A DNA stretch of 25,899 nucleotides, from NCBI GenBank assembly GCA_002428085.1, contig DJAA01000046.1, positions 10,816 to 36,714 on the forward strand, written 5' to 3'. Positions 1-8,773 of the stretch are shown piece after piece. The first letter of the stretch is position 1. Every line of letters starts with the position of its first letter. A program made the position numbers and the translations under genes. The notes under the pieces were generated by a model that worked only from the letters and a program-made list of their open reading frames with translations, was not told where the DNA came from and ran no database searches. Origin of the DNA: Sulfurimonas sp. UBA6014 (GTDB lineage Bacteria; Campylobacterota; Campylobacteria; Campylobacterales; Sulfurimonadaceae).

Positions 1-1218
1 AGGAACAGCACAAGCAGAAAAATCAAGCAAGTTCATAAAGTTTGTGTAATATCCTAGATTTGAATTGAGCTCTATGGGATTTGCATTCACCGCTTCAATG
101 GTATAAATTGTTCCCGTTGTAGGTGTTAGGGCAAAGTCCACATTTTGCATTAAAATATCTGCTTGGCGTTTACAAGCTTTGAGTTTATACTCTGCATTAA
201 AATAATCCTCAGCACTTTTTGTTTTTCCTAAAGAGATAATGGTTTTTGTGACTTCCATAAAACTCTCAGGTTTTTTCTCTATCATCTCTTTTACCGCTAC
301 ATAACGCTCACTCACCCATGGACCATCATAGAGCAAATTTGCCGCTTCAAACATAGGAGAAAAATCTTTCTCAATTGCCACTCCACCCATAAGTTCAAAA
401 CGCTCTAACGCTTTTTTGTACAGCTCATGTGCTTGGGCATCTCCAAAAAACTTTAACTGCTCCTCTTTTGGCACAGCAAAATAAAAAGTAGATTTACTAC
501 TTGTTTGGATATCGGGCATTACTCTTGAGTAGGAATCTTGCTCATCATAAGAAACCGCAACATCAAAAACTTTTCGCGCATCCTCCATATGTTTAGCAAA
601 TATAGAAACACAATCAAGGCTTCTGCAAGCGGGTACAACGCCGCTTGTGCTGAAAATACCTTTAGTGGGTTTAACCCCTACAAGATTGTTAAACGCAGCT
701 GGAACACGTCCTGAGCCTGCAGTGTCTGTTCCAAGTGAAAAAATTGCCATCTCTTGTGCCACACTCACAGCACTTCCTGAACTTGAACCTCCTGAAATAT
801 ACTTTGCGTCTATACTATTTTTGCACGCTCCATAAGGAGAACGCGTCCCTACAAGCCCCGTTGCAAACTGGTCTAAGTTTGTTTTTCCTACAGGAATGGC
901 ACCTGCATTTATAAGAGATTCAACCACATAAGCAGATTTTTTTGCAATATAGCCATAATCAGGACAGCCCGCAGTTGTCTCAATCCCTTCTAAGTCTATG
1001 TTGTCTTTTATTGCAAAAGGGATTCCATAAAGCGGCAAAGATTCCATATCGCTTTTCTCAAGCTTTGCCAAATAAGGTTCTAGCTCTTCGTCACTTAGGA
1101 CATGAATCCATATGGGATTTTCTTTTTCCATTTGAATCTTTTTATGAATCTGGTGCATCAACTCTCTTGGAGTGAGAGTTTTTTCACGATATGATTTTTG
1201 TAGTGTTGCAATGGTCAT
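1..1218 (-). CDS. atzF: Allophanate hydrolase, amidase-signature domain (partial, runs off left edge)
   Basis: Hydrolyses allophanate to ammonia and CO2, the last step of this guanidine pathway, in the cytoplasm. The frame is open from an ATG at 1218 to the window edge, so 406 codons are seen and the C-terminus is missing. The amidase-signature motifs are all present: Lys71 in AIKDNID, the Ser-rich stretch SGGSSSGSA with the cis-Ser near 145, and GTDTAGSGR with the likely nucleophile Ser169. These form the Ser-Ser-Lys triad of the family. Near the edge the sequence reads TNFMNLLDFSA, typical of allophanate hydrolases. The start is supported by AAGGAG nine to ten bases upstream, which overlaps the stop of the preceding EamA gene. 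Last visible gene of the operon. Whether the extra C-terminal domain of AtzF-type enzymes is present cannot be seen. Confidence 0.93.
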   Translation of the reverse strand, partial: MTIATLQKSYREKTLTPRELMHQIHKKIQMEKENPIWIHVLSDEELEPYLAKLEKSDMESLPLYGIPFAIKDNIDLEGIETTAGCPDYGYIAKKSAYVVESLINAGAIPVGKTNLDQFATGLVGTRSPYGACKNSIDAKYISGGSSSGSAVSVAQEMAIFSLGTDTAGSGRVPAAFNNLVGVKPTKGIFSTSGVVPACRSLDCVSIFAKHMEDARKVFDVAVSYDEQDSYSRVMPDIQTSSKSTFYFAVPKEEQLKFFGDAQAHELYKKALERFELMGGVAIEKDFSPMFEAANLLYDGPWVSERYVAVKEMIEKKPESFMEVTKTIISLGKTKSAEDYFNAEYKLKACKRQADILMQNVDFALTPTTGTIYTIEAVNANPIELNSNLGYYTNFMNLLDFSACAVP

Positions 1219-1231
1219 CTCTTTTTTCTCC

Positions 1232-2119
1232 TTATAAAATTGTTTTGTTTGGTATCTCTTCATCTTTTGTACGAAGCGCTTCTATAAATGCAGCACTGAT
1301 AATTAAAATGCCACCAAGGTATTCATGAACATTTACAATTTCATCGTTTATCAATATTGCTGAAACAACCGCTGTTAAAAGTTCCATAATGATGATGATG
1401 GAGGAGCGCCCTGCTTCCATGTGTGTCACTCCCCACTGTGAGCCGAGATTTGCCAAAAGAAGCCATGCAAGTGCGTAAAAAAACAATCCACTCCATGCCT
1501 GTGGCGTAATAAATTCTGGAAATTTTTCAACTCCAGCTAAAAGCAATAAGGCGGAGAGCATGAATGTTCCATAAAACATAGCCCCTATTTTTGCACTTAC
1601 CTTCACCTCTTGGGCAGAGCGAAATACAAGATTGTTCATCGTAAATAACAAACCTGAAAGCAAAGCAATAAGGTCTATCCATGCTAAAGGTGAGTCAAAA
1701 ACTTCAAAACCTCCTAAAATAACAAATGCCCCTATAATCGCTAAAGCAGCCCCTAGATATCTCCATTTGTCAATAGACTCATGCAGAAAAAATTTCCCTC
1801 CAAAAACACCCCATAAAGGGAGCAAATAAAAGAGAACCATAACACGGATGACCTCTCCGTTTATGAGCGCATACGTAAAAGCAAGACTCGCTCCTCCACC
1901 GAACAAAGCTATCAAAAACATTGCTTTTAGATGGCGTTTATAGTGTCTAAACTGCCGCAATAACAAAGGGGCGAAAAAGAGAGATAAAATCCCATAAACT
2001 ATAAAAATCAAGACAATACCCTCTATTCCCATCGCGTTGATTCCCTTCAGAGGCAACCACGACAAACCCCAAAGCACAGAGGCTCCAAGGAGTACAAAAA
2101 CTGGAAGCTGTTTTTTCAT
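1232..2119 (-). CDS. EamA/DMT-family 10-TM transporter in the guanidine operon
   Basis: A 295-residue hydrophobic protein with about ten predicted membrane segments and the two-repeat layout of EamA (drug/metabolite transporter) proteins. The second repeat ends with a typical LLTAVVSAILINDEIV segment and a final hydrophobic helix, and the first helix begins right after KKQLPVF. It lies 7 bases after the guanidine carboxylase gene and 13 bases before the allophanate hydrolase gene, so it is cotranscribed with both. From the context it may move guanidine, a pathway intermediate or surplus nitrogen compound across the inner membrane. The direction and the substrate are inference. The DMT superfamily also contains the small guanidine exporters (Gdx, SMR family), but this is the larger ten-helix branch and must not be equated with them. 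Confidence 0.88.
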   Translation of the reverse strand: MKKQLPVFVLLGASVLWGLSWLPLKGINAMGIEGIVLIFIVYGILSLFFAPLLLRQFRHYKRHLKAMFLIALFGGGASLAFTYALINGEVIRVMVLFYLLPLWGVFGGKFFLHESIDKWRYLGAALAIIGAFVILGGFEVFDSPLAWIDLIALLSGLLFTMNNLVFRSAQEVKVSAKIGAMFYGTFMLSALLLLAGVEKFPEFITPQAWSGLFFYALAWLLLANLGSQWGVTHMEAGRSSIIIIMELLTAVVSAILINDEIVNVHEYLGGILIISAAFIEALRTKDEEIPNKTIL

Positions 2120-2126
2120 GGTGTTC

Positions 2127-5100
2127 TTACTTTTTTATGGGTTCTATAACAAATAAAAGCTTTCCTGTGTTGATATTTTCCCCCTCATGACATAAAACGC
2201 GGGTGATTTTTCCATGCTCAGGTGCTTCAATATCTATTTCCATCTTCATAGATTCCGCAATTGCTAAAACTTCACCCTCTTGAACAACATCCCCAATTTT
2301 TGCAAATACTTTCCACACGCTTCCTTGAATAGGGGATTCTACTGCTTCATGACCTTCATCTAGCTCTATATATTGCATGGCTTCTTTGTTTGGTTCTTCA
2401 TTTTGTGTTATAAAATTGGCAAGACCCGTTCTCTCCCACATTTGTCGCTCTTGATTAAAGGCTTTTTGTTGGGTATTTTTAAATGCTTGAATCGCGTTTT
2501 CATTTGCATGTAAATAGTTTTTGTACGCTTTTAAATTAAACGTGGTCTCTTGAATGTTTAACTTCACTCTTCCGCGAGGAAAATCTTCTCTCATTTTGTG
2601 CAGCTCATCCGCACTTACTTCATAAAAACGAATTTGGTCAAAGAAATTTAAAAGCCACGGTTTTTCTGCTTGAAAATCTTCTGTCACTTTATGACGATTC
2701 CACATCTGCACCGTACGTCCTACAAATTGGTAGCCTCCTGGACCTTCCATACCATAAACGCACATATACGCTCCACCAATTCCCACTGCATTTTCAGGTG
2801 TCCACGTTCTAGCAGGATTATACTTTGTTGTTACAAGTCTGTGTCTTGGGTCAAGTGGCGTGGCAACAGGAGCGCCCAAATACACATCGCCTAAGCCCAT
2901 GACCAGATAACTCGCTTCAAAAAGTATTTTTTTTACATCCTCAATACTCTCAAGCCCATTAATACGGCGAATAAACTCAATATTGCTAGGACACCAAGGT
3001 GCATCAGAGCGAACTGTTTTCATATACTTGTCTATGGCTACTCGCGTTGATTCATCGTCCCATGAGAGTGGCAAATGAACAATGCGCGCTGGAACTTCAA
3101 TCTCATCAATACAAGGAAGAGAGAGTTCCATCACTTTTACTTTTTCAATCAGTTCACTCCGTTGACACACTTGAGAATCAAAATGAATTTGCAAAGAACG
3201 AATCCCTGGAGTTATATCTATGATACCCTCTATATTTGCTGATTTTACAGCTTCCATCAGGACATGAACGCGAAAGCGCAGACTGATGTCAAGCTCCATC
3301 TCTCCATATTCTATCAGTAAGTTGCTCTCACCTGATTGACGAAACACAAGAGAGGGTAAACCTTCCGTCCCTTCATCTGCGTATAAAATAGGAGAACCCA
3401 TGGGTTTAGGTGTTAAAAGTATCTGCTCTTCATAGTCACTCAAATCCTCTATCGCCTTCTCTTGTAAAGCTAAAAGCTTCAAAGCATCTTCATGTTGGAG
3501 AGGTATAAATTTTATCGTATCTCCTGCGCATAACTGACCCATTTTCCACAACTCTGCATTGACGAGAGTTACAGGACAAACAAATCCGCCAAGGCTCGGT
3601 CCATCGGGTCCAAGTATTACAGGCATATCACCAGTAAAGTCAACTGCCCCTATTGCATACGCATTGTCATGAATGTTTGAAGGATGGAGTCCTGCTTCTG
3701 CACCATCTGTTCTTGCCCACTGAGGTTTTGGTCCGATAAGTCGCACACCTGTTCGATTGGAATTGTAATGCACTTTCCACTCGGTGGCAAAAAAAGTTTT
3801 AATATCCTCATTTGTAAAAAAATCAGGTGCACCGTGGGGTCCATATAAAACACCAATTTGCCAATTTTGAGTGAACGCTTTTCTTAGGAGAACTTGCTTT
3901 GAAACTTCTCCCACACTCATGCTATCTATGTGCAACACGTCGCCTCCAAGAAGCGTGCGCCCTGCATGACCGCCAAACTTTCCTAAAGTAAAAGTTGAAC
4001 GACTGCCAAGATACATTGGAACATCAAAACCGCCTCGCACACTTAGGTACGACCTAAACCCTTTTGTGATTTTTTTGAGTTTCAAAATACTTCCAGCTTC
4101 AATGAAAAGAGCTCTGTTCATAGCCAGAGGTTTATCATCAACAGAGGCATCAATCTCTGCTCCGCAAAGGGCAATAACAGAATCAACATGAAAGCGTAAA
4201 GTTGGTCCACTTATCGCCATCTCAAGTCCTGCTGCTTTTTCATCATTGCCTACAAGTTTGTTTGCATAACGAAAACTTAAAGAGTCAAAAGGTCCACAAG
4301 GTGGTACGCCAACATCCCAATACCCTATTCGTCCTGGAAAATCTTGAATGGTACTTTGCGTCCCTGGACGAATAACATCAATTCTATTTTGTGTAAAATG
4401 AAAAGTGTTAAGAAATTTAGTTGTCTGTTTCGCCTCTGTAAACACATCAGACTTTACAATAGCTCCAAGGTATCTAAGGTTGGTCTCAATCCCGTCTATG
4501 CGTGTTTCATCTATGGCTTTGCTTATTTTTATAAGTGCTTGGGCTCTATCATCTGCCTTTACAATCAATTTTGCAATCATCGGATCATAAAATGCAGATA
4601 CGCTTAAGCCTGTCTCTATAAAAGTGTCACAGCGAATCTCTTTTGCAAAACTAACATTTGTTAAAACTCCCGAAGACGGTTGAAAATTTTTTAAGGGATC
4701 TTCTGCATAAACTCGCACTTGAATAGAATGACCTTTTGGCTCATGTTTATAGGTATAAAGCGCAGGATTTTCCCCATACGCTTGGAGTATCATCCACTCT
4801 ACCAAGTCCACTCCGCTTACCTCTTCTGTTATGCCATGTTCTACTTGCAAGCGGGTATTTACTTCAAGAAAATAAAAGGCATCACTCAATGTGTCATACA
4901 CAAACTCAACTGTTCCCGCCGAGAGATATGAAACCGAGGAGGTGAGCTTCACTGCCGCAGAGTAAAGTGCTTCCCTTGTTTGCGCCGATATTGCAGGAGC
5001 TGGAGTCTCTTCAATCACTTTTTGATTGCGGCGTTGCACAGAACAATCTCTATCGCCAAGTGCGCATACAAAACCTTTGCCATCTCCAAAAATTTGCACT

Positions 5101-5726
5101 TCAATATGACGCGCAAAAGCAACATATTTTTCCAAAAACATTCCGCCATCTGCAAAGTTGTTTTCACTAAGCCGTTTGACTGATGCATATGCGTCAATAA
5201 GTTCAGCTTCACTAAAACAAAGTTGCATCCCAATGCCCCCGCCGCCTGCCGTACTTTTGAGCATGACGGGATATGTTATGCGAAGTGCCTCGGCTTTGGC
5301 TTCTTCAAGATGAGACAAAATATGAGAACCACTTAGAAGTGCAACACCGTTTGATTGTGCAAGTTCACGCGCAGTATGTTTTAAACCAAACTTTTTCATA
5401 TGTTCAGTTGTTGGTCCTATAAAAACAACACCTGATTCTGTACAAGCATTTGCAAAACTTGCGTTTTCACTTAAAAAACCATACCCTGGATGAATAGCCT
5501 CTGCTCCACTTTTTTTGGCGATTTCTAAAATTATTTGCTGATTTAAATAACTTTGAGCAGCGATTCCTGCGCCAATATAATGCGCTTCATCCGCCATACT
5601 GACATGCAAAGAATCCGCATCTGCCGCCGTATAAACAGCCACCGATTTTATGTTCATTTTTTTAAGTGTGCGAATAATACGACACGCTATCTCTCCACGG
5701 TTTGCAATAAGTACCTTTGTAAACAT
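2127..5726 (-). CDS. Guanidine carboxylase (biotin-dependent, formerly called urea carboxylase)
   Basis: Carboxylates guanidine with ATP and bicarbonate to carboxyguanidine. At 1199 residues it has the full urea/guanidine carboxylase layout. The biotin carboxylase domain spans about 1-445, with KSTAGGGGIGM at 157-167 and EVNTRLQVEH at 288-297. The carboxyltransferase region follows as the AHS2/KipA-like part (about 452-780, with GLHPSNIHDNAY and GPDGPSLGGF) and the AHS1/KipI-like part (about 800-1010). A biotinyl domain closes the protein, with AESMKME carrying the biotin lysine at 1161. The name guanidine rather than urea carboxylase rests on context: two guanidine riboswitches, both DUF1989 deiminase subunits and the matching ABC importer are in the same operon. 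Published work showed that carboxylases in such operons prefer guanidine. The start ATG follows an AGGGG site six to seven bases upstream and a guanidine-II riboswitch. Confidence 0.93.
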   Translation of the reverse strand: MFTKVLIANRGEIACRIIRTLKKMNIKSVAVYTAADADSLHVSMADEAHYIGAGIAAQSYLNQQIILEIAKKSGAEAIHPGYGFLSENASFANACTESGVVFIGPTTEHMKKFGLKHTARELAQSNGVALLSGSHILSHLEEAKAEALRITYPVMLKSTAGGGGIGMQLCFSEAELIDAYASVKRLSENNFADGGMFLEKYVAFARHIEVQIFGDGKGFVCALGDRDCSVQRRNQKVIEETPAPAISAQTREALYSAAVKLTSSVSYLSAGTVEFVYDTLSDAFYFLEVNTRLQVEHGITEEVSGVDLVEWMILQAYGENPALYTYKHEPKGHSIQVRVYAEDPLKNFQPSSGVLTNVSFAKEIRCDTFIETGLSVSAFYDPMIAKLIVKADDRAQALIKISKAIDETRIDGIETNLRYLGAIVKSDVFTEAKQTTKFLNTFHFTQNRIDVIRPGTQSTIQDFPGRIGYWDVGVPPCGPFDSLSFRYANKLVGNDEKAAGLEMAISGPTLRFHVDSVIALCGAEIDASVDDKPLAMNRALFIEAGSILKLKKITKGFRSYLSVRGGFDVPMYLGSRSTFTLGKFGGHAGRTLLGGDVLHIDSMSVGEVSKQVLLRKAFTQNWQIGVLYGPHGAPDFFTNEDIKTFFATEWKVHYNSNRTGVRLIGPKPQWARTDGAEAGLHPSNIHDNAYAIGAVDFTGDMPVILGPDGPSLGGFVCPVTLVNAELWKMGQLCAGDTIKFIPLQHEDALKLLALQEKAIEDLSDYEEQILLTPKPMGSPILYADEGTEGLPSLVFRQSGESNLLIEYGEMELDISLRFRVHVLMEAVKSANIEGIIDITPGIRSLQIHFDSQVCQRSELIEKVKVMELSLPCIDEIEVPARIVHLPLSWDDESTRVAIDKYMKTVRSDAPWCPSNIEFIRRINGLESIEDVKKILFEASYLVMGLGDVYLGAPVATPLDPRHRLVTTKYNPARTWTPENAVGIGGAYMCVYGMEGPGGYQFVGRTVQMWNRHKVTEDFQAEKPWLLNFFDQIRFYEVSADELHKMREDFPRGRVKLNIQETTFNLKAYKNYLHANENAIQAFKNTQQKAFNQERQMWERTGLANFITQNEEPNKEAMQYIELDEGHEAVESPIQGSVWKVFAKIGDVVQEGEVLAIAESMKMEIDIEAPEHGKITRVLCHEGENINTGKLLFVIEPIKK

Positions 5727-5752
5727 ATCTGTATCCCCTGTTTCTTAGTTTA

Positions 5753-5791
5753 CGGGCCGTCCCGATTGATTGTAACCGCAGGTCGTCCTGC
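5753..5791 (-). promoter_or_regulatory. Guanidine-II riboswitch (mini-ykkC), internal to the operon
   Basis: Read on the minus strand, the spacer between the second deiminase gene and the carboxylase gene contains two short hairpins with ACGR loops. The first is GCAGG-ACGA-CCTGC (5791-5778) and the second is CGGG-ACGG-CCCG (5764-5753), joined by 13 bases. Two hairpins with ACGR tetraloops are the defining pattern of the mini-ykkC motif, in which guanidine stabilises a loop-loop contact. Hairpin 1 starts 15 bases after the upstream stop codon. The carboxylase Shine-Dalgarno (AGGGG) lies about 14 bases after hairpin 2, so control of translation is the simplest reading. The CCTG of hairpin 1 could pair with CAGG of that site when unfolded (inference). 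Confidence 0.9.
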
Positions 5792-5806
5792 TAAAAGATT
5801 CTATTT

Positions 5807-6427
5807 TTATGCGTCCCAAATAACCATTTGAATAGGAGTTGGATTAAACGCATTGCACGGATTGTTGAGTTGTGGGCAGTTTGAGACTAAAACTAACGTA
5901 TCCATCAAAGCTACCATTTCCACATAATCGCCTGGCTTAGAAATACCGTCAACTATTGCCAAATGCCCATCTTCTTCTACGGGGACATTCATAAAAAAGT
6001 TGATGTTGTTGGTTAAATCTTTTGGATTCATCTCCAACTCGCCTATCTCATACAAATAGTTATCGCGACAACTATGCATATATTTTTTGTTATGCCCAAA
6101 GCGAACCGTGTTGCTCTCCGCGCTGCAATGTCCCCCTAGCGTGTCATGATTGCCGCAAGTATCTTCTGTTATTTTCATCATGATATTGTCATCGCTTGAG
6201 AGAAGCTCTGTCCCTGTTGTGATAAAAATACTTCCTTGTTCACGCACAGTATCTGTTGCACTGTAGCGCTCTTCATGGTCGTGTGCATTATAAAAAAGTG
6301 TATCAACTGCTTGGCATCCTTCTAGGTCTATTATGCGCAAAGTTTGCCCTTTTTTTACCACATAAGACCAAGGGACACCCGAAGGAATTTTTTCGTTATA
6401 TATTGCAGTGTTTATCTCTTTTTTCAT
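5807..6427 (-). CDS. Carboxyguanidine deiminase, small DUF1989 subunit (CgdAB; urea carboxylase-associated protein)
   Basis: A 206-residue DUF1989 protein. With its larger partner it forms carboxyguanidine deiminase, which converts carboxyguanidine to allophanate and ammonia. Family marks include IPSGVPWSYVVKKGQTLRI near the N-terminus, a central EDTCGNHDTLGGHCSAESN stretch (88-106) and the C-terminal FNPTPIQMVIWDA. The central stretch holds Cys91, His94, His100 and Cys101, a plausible metal or catalytic cluster that is absent from the partner encoded just upstream. The two genes are 9 bases apart. I cannot assign the A or B letter with certainty. Older annotation would call it urea carboxylase- or urea amidolyase-associated protein; the paired genes and guanidine riboswitches support the guanidine role. 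Confidence 0.9.
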   Translation of the reverse strand: MKKEINTAIYNEKIPSGVPWSYVVKKGQTLRIIDLEGCQAVDTLFYNAHDHEERYSATDTVREQGSIFITTGTELLSSDDNIMMKITEDTCGNHDTLGGHCSAESNTVRFGHNKKYMHSCRDNYLYEIGELEMNPKDLTNNINFFMNVPVEEDGHLAIVDGISKPGDYVEMVALMDTLVLVSNCPQLNNPCNAFNPTPIQMVIWDA

Positions 6428-6436
6428 TGTTTTTCC

Positions 6437-7174
6437 TTATGCAAAATAGCGTTTGTTATTTTCAAAGCCACGTTTAGCTTCGGGTGTATAATTCATACAA
6501 AAATCATCTTCAGTGATAGCTTGTGCATTGTAAATTGTCACTTGAACTGGACTTGGATTGTAGGTTCCAGACTCCATGGAGTGTGGCGTATTTGAGGCAA
6601 CAAGAAGGATATTCATCTCGGCACGAAGCTCCACATAACTCTCAGGTTTGGCTCTTTTTTGTGAGAGAACAAGCTTGCTTCCCTCTTTGACATCCACTTT
6701 TCTAAAGAGGTTCAAACATGGAATCATGTCGCGTTTTCCCATACCATACTTGCCAAGTTCGACTAAAAAATTTTCACGGTCGCTTTTGTAGTAACGGTTG
6801 CGAATCGCATCAAATGTCCCTTCTCCAAAATTTTTGTGAATAAGACGAGGATTGTTTATTCCAGCGAGGGTATCAAACATCCCCTCTGTTGTATCTTCTG
6901 TAATAGAAAATAAAATGTGTCCAAGTTCCGAGTAGAGAACTTTCCCTTTTGTCAAAAATGCATTCCACTGAATTTTTGCTGTATCTGCTGAGTTAAAACG
7001 CTCAGCTGTATTGTCTGCATTGTAAAACATGAGAGACAGTGAGCCTAAACCATCCTCGGTAGTTATACGTATTTTTTGTCCGCGCTTGAGTATTTTAGAC
7101 CATTTTGCTCCACCTGGAATCACTTCATCTAAGAGTATGGCATCTGTATGTAAATTTTTATGATTCGTTATCAT
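6437..7174 (-). CDS. Carboxyguanidine deiminase, large DUF1989 subunit (CgdAB; urea carboxylase-associated protein)
   Basis: A 245-residue DUF1989 protein, the partner of the 206-residue protein encoded next. The shared fold is visible in the matching segments VIPGGAKWSKILKRGQKIRI (19-38), ITEDTTEGMFDTLAG (91-105) and YNPSPVQVTIYNA near the end. The Cys/His residues of the small subunit are replaced here (Thr96, Phe100, Ile106, Asn107 by alignment), which suggests a structural or substrate-shaping role. It has about 30 extra C-terminal residues. Its start overlaps the end of the ATPase gene by 17 bases, so importer and deiminase are translationally linked. Subunit letter not assigned. Confidence 0.9.
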   Translation of the reverse strand: MITNHKNLHTDAILLDEVIPGGAKWSKILKRGQKIRITTEDGLGSLSLMFYNADNTAERFNSADTAKIQWNAFLTKGKVLYSELGHILFSITEDTTEGMFDTLAGINNPRLIHKNFGEGTFDAIRNRYYKSDRENFLVELGKYGMGKRDMIPCLNLFRKVDVKEGSKLVLSQKRAKPESYVELRAEMNILLVASNTPHSMESGTYNPSPVQVTIYNAQAITEDDFCMNYTPEAKRGFENNKRYFA

Positions 7175-7943
7175 TTTCTTCTCTTTTTATAAATTTATCT
7201 CTTTTTTTATAAATACTTTTACTGCTATCTTTCACAGGAATATCATAGGTAATTTTTGCTCCGTATCTATCGGGTGCATGGGGGTCATGACGCACTTTGT
7301 CAAAGACTAAAAGTCTTGTTCCTAGATAAAACCCTTCTTGTAAGTCATGTGTCACCATAATAACTGTTAAGTTGTTTTTCTTCCAAAGATCAAGAAGAAG
7401 GATGTGCATATCTGCACTAATACCAGGGTCAAGCGCCCCAAAAGGCTCATCAAGCAACAATACTTTTGGCTTTTTAACCAAAGATTGTGCGAGAGACAAA
7501 CGCTGCTGCATACCGCCTGAAAGCTCAGCGGGATATTTATGTGCAGAGCGTTCAAGACCAACCGATTTGAGCATCTCCATGGCAGTATTTTGTGCCTCTT
7601 TACGCTTGGCACCAAAGAGTTTTCCAAGAAATTTTGACTTTTCAAATTCTATGCCAAGCATCACATTTTCTAAAACATTCAGATGTGCAAAAACTGAGTA
7701 TCGTTGAAAAACAATCCCTCTTTCTACGCTTGGCTCTTTTGGAAACGGTTTCCCTTCAAATAAAAATGTTCCCCGAGTTGGACTCTCCTGACCTAAAATC
7801 ATTTTTAAAAAAGTACTTTTTCCACATCCTGAGGGTCCAACTAAAGTACAAAACTCCCCTTCGTTTATCTCAAGGTTGAGTTTTTCCAGAACTATATTGT
7901 CTCCATACTCTTTGTAAAGATTTTTAATACTAATCAAACTCAT
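7158..7943 (-). CDS. ABC importer ATPase, guanidine operon (NitT/TauT-like)
   Basis: A 261-residue nucleotide-binding subunit that powers the importer formed with the next two genes upstream. Walker A is GPSGCGKST (36-44), the Q-loop is near Gln80, the signature is LSGGMQQRLS (141-150), Walker B is VLLLDEP (161-167), and the switch histidine is His199 in VTHD. It belongs to the nitrate/sulfonate/taurine type of importer ATPases. The ATG overlaps the permease stop as ATGA, which indicates translational coupling. The substrate is most likely guanidine, inferred from the operon and its riboswitches. Older annotation of this family cluster reads urea carboxylase-region ABC transporter. Confidence 0.93.
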   Translation of the reverse strand: MSLISIKNLYKEYGDNIVLEKLNLEINEGEFCTLVGPSGCGKSTFLKMILGQESPTRGTFLFEGKPFPKEPSVERGIVFQRYSVFAHLNVLENVMLGIEFEKSKFLGKLFGAKRKEAQNTAMEMLKSVGLERSAHKYPAELSGGMQQRLSLAQSLVKKPKVLLLDEPFGALDPGISADMHILLLDLWKKNNLTVIMVTHDLQEGFYLGTRLLVFDKVRHDPHAPDRYGAKITYDIPVKDSSKSIYKKRDKFIKREENDNES

Positions 7944-8764
7944 TTGTTATCCTTACCCGCTGTGTACCACGGAAACATTTTATAAGTAAATGTTTTAAGA
8001 GCATAGTCAAACACAAAAGCTAGAAAAGTAATCCATGCAACATAAGGCAAAATTACATCCATAGATAAGTAGCGTCTGACTAAAAATATACGATATCCTA
8101 GACCTTCAGTTGCTGCAATCGCTTCTGCCGATATAAGAAATATCCACGCTGTTCCAAGAGTCAAACGCACCGCATCAAAAAGACGAGGAAGCATTTGCGG
8201 TAAAATAATTCTCACAACAATAGTCCAAGTAGAACCCCCTAGCGTTTGAGCTTTTATAAGCTGTTCTGCGGGAATCTCTAAAACTCTTTGCTGTAAATCA
8301 CGAACCATTAATGGAGTTACCCCAATTACGATAAGCGCCACTTTAGCCATCTCACCCATGCCAAAGACAATGAATAAAATTGGTAAAATAGCCATTGGCG
8401 GCACCATTGAAAAGGCCGCAACAAATGGAGATAAACCAGTTTTAATGTAAGGAATAAGCCCCAAAGGGATTCCCATTAAAAGAGCTAGTATGGCACTTAT
8501 GGATACACCTATGCCAAGTCTTTGCAAAGATGAGACGGTATCTTCAACAAATAAATTTTCTCCAGTACGCTTACTCGGAGAAAACGCCATACGGTCAATT
8601 GCCTCACTAAAGCTGTGTAGAGAAGGCAAGAGTTTGTCATTTGGATTTTCCGCCAATCTCGATTCTGAAGCAAAAATATAAAAAATCGCTACAAGTACGA
8701 ATGGCAAAAGCCCCAGCAATAGCGCCATCCCGCGGGATGGTCTTAGATTCATAAGTTTTTTCAT
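7940..8764 (-). CDS. ABC importer permease, guanidine operon (NitT/TauT-like)
   Basis: A 274-residue inner-membrane permease of the BPD_transp_1 type. It has an N-terminal membrane segment (about 14-31), a periplasmic stretch, and a cluster of helices from about 75 onward. The cytoplasmic EAA loop reads TLGGSTWTIVVRIILPQMLP, which docks the ATPase. The C-terminal half ends with a typical EGLGYRIFLVRRYLSMD stretch before the last helix. It sits between the binding-protein gene (9 bases upstream) and the ATPase gene (overlapping by 4 bases). Likely role: passage of guanidine into the cell, by context. Confidence 0.92.
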   Translation of the reverse strand: MKKLMNLRPSRGMALLLGLLPFVLVAIFYIFASESRLAENPNDKLLPSLHSFSEAIDRMAFSPSKRTGENLFVEDTVSSLQRLGIGVSISAILALLMGIPLGLIPYIKTGLSPFVAAFSMVPPMAILPILFIVFGMGEMAKVALIVIGVTPLMVRDLQQRVLEIPAEQLIKAQTLGGSTWTIVVRIILPQMLPRLFDAVRLTLGTAWIFLISAEAIAATEGLGYRIFLVRRYLSMDVILPYVAWITFLAFVFDYALKTFTYKMFPWYTAGKDNK

Positions 8765-8773
8765 GGAAAAACC

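Noticed and set aside
942..1175. Plus-strand open frame inside the left 1.2 kb as a small gene
   Set aside because: It lies opposite the allophanate hydrolase reading frame, which has intact catalytic motifs, and it has no recognisable protein features. The same holds for other antisense frames across the window.
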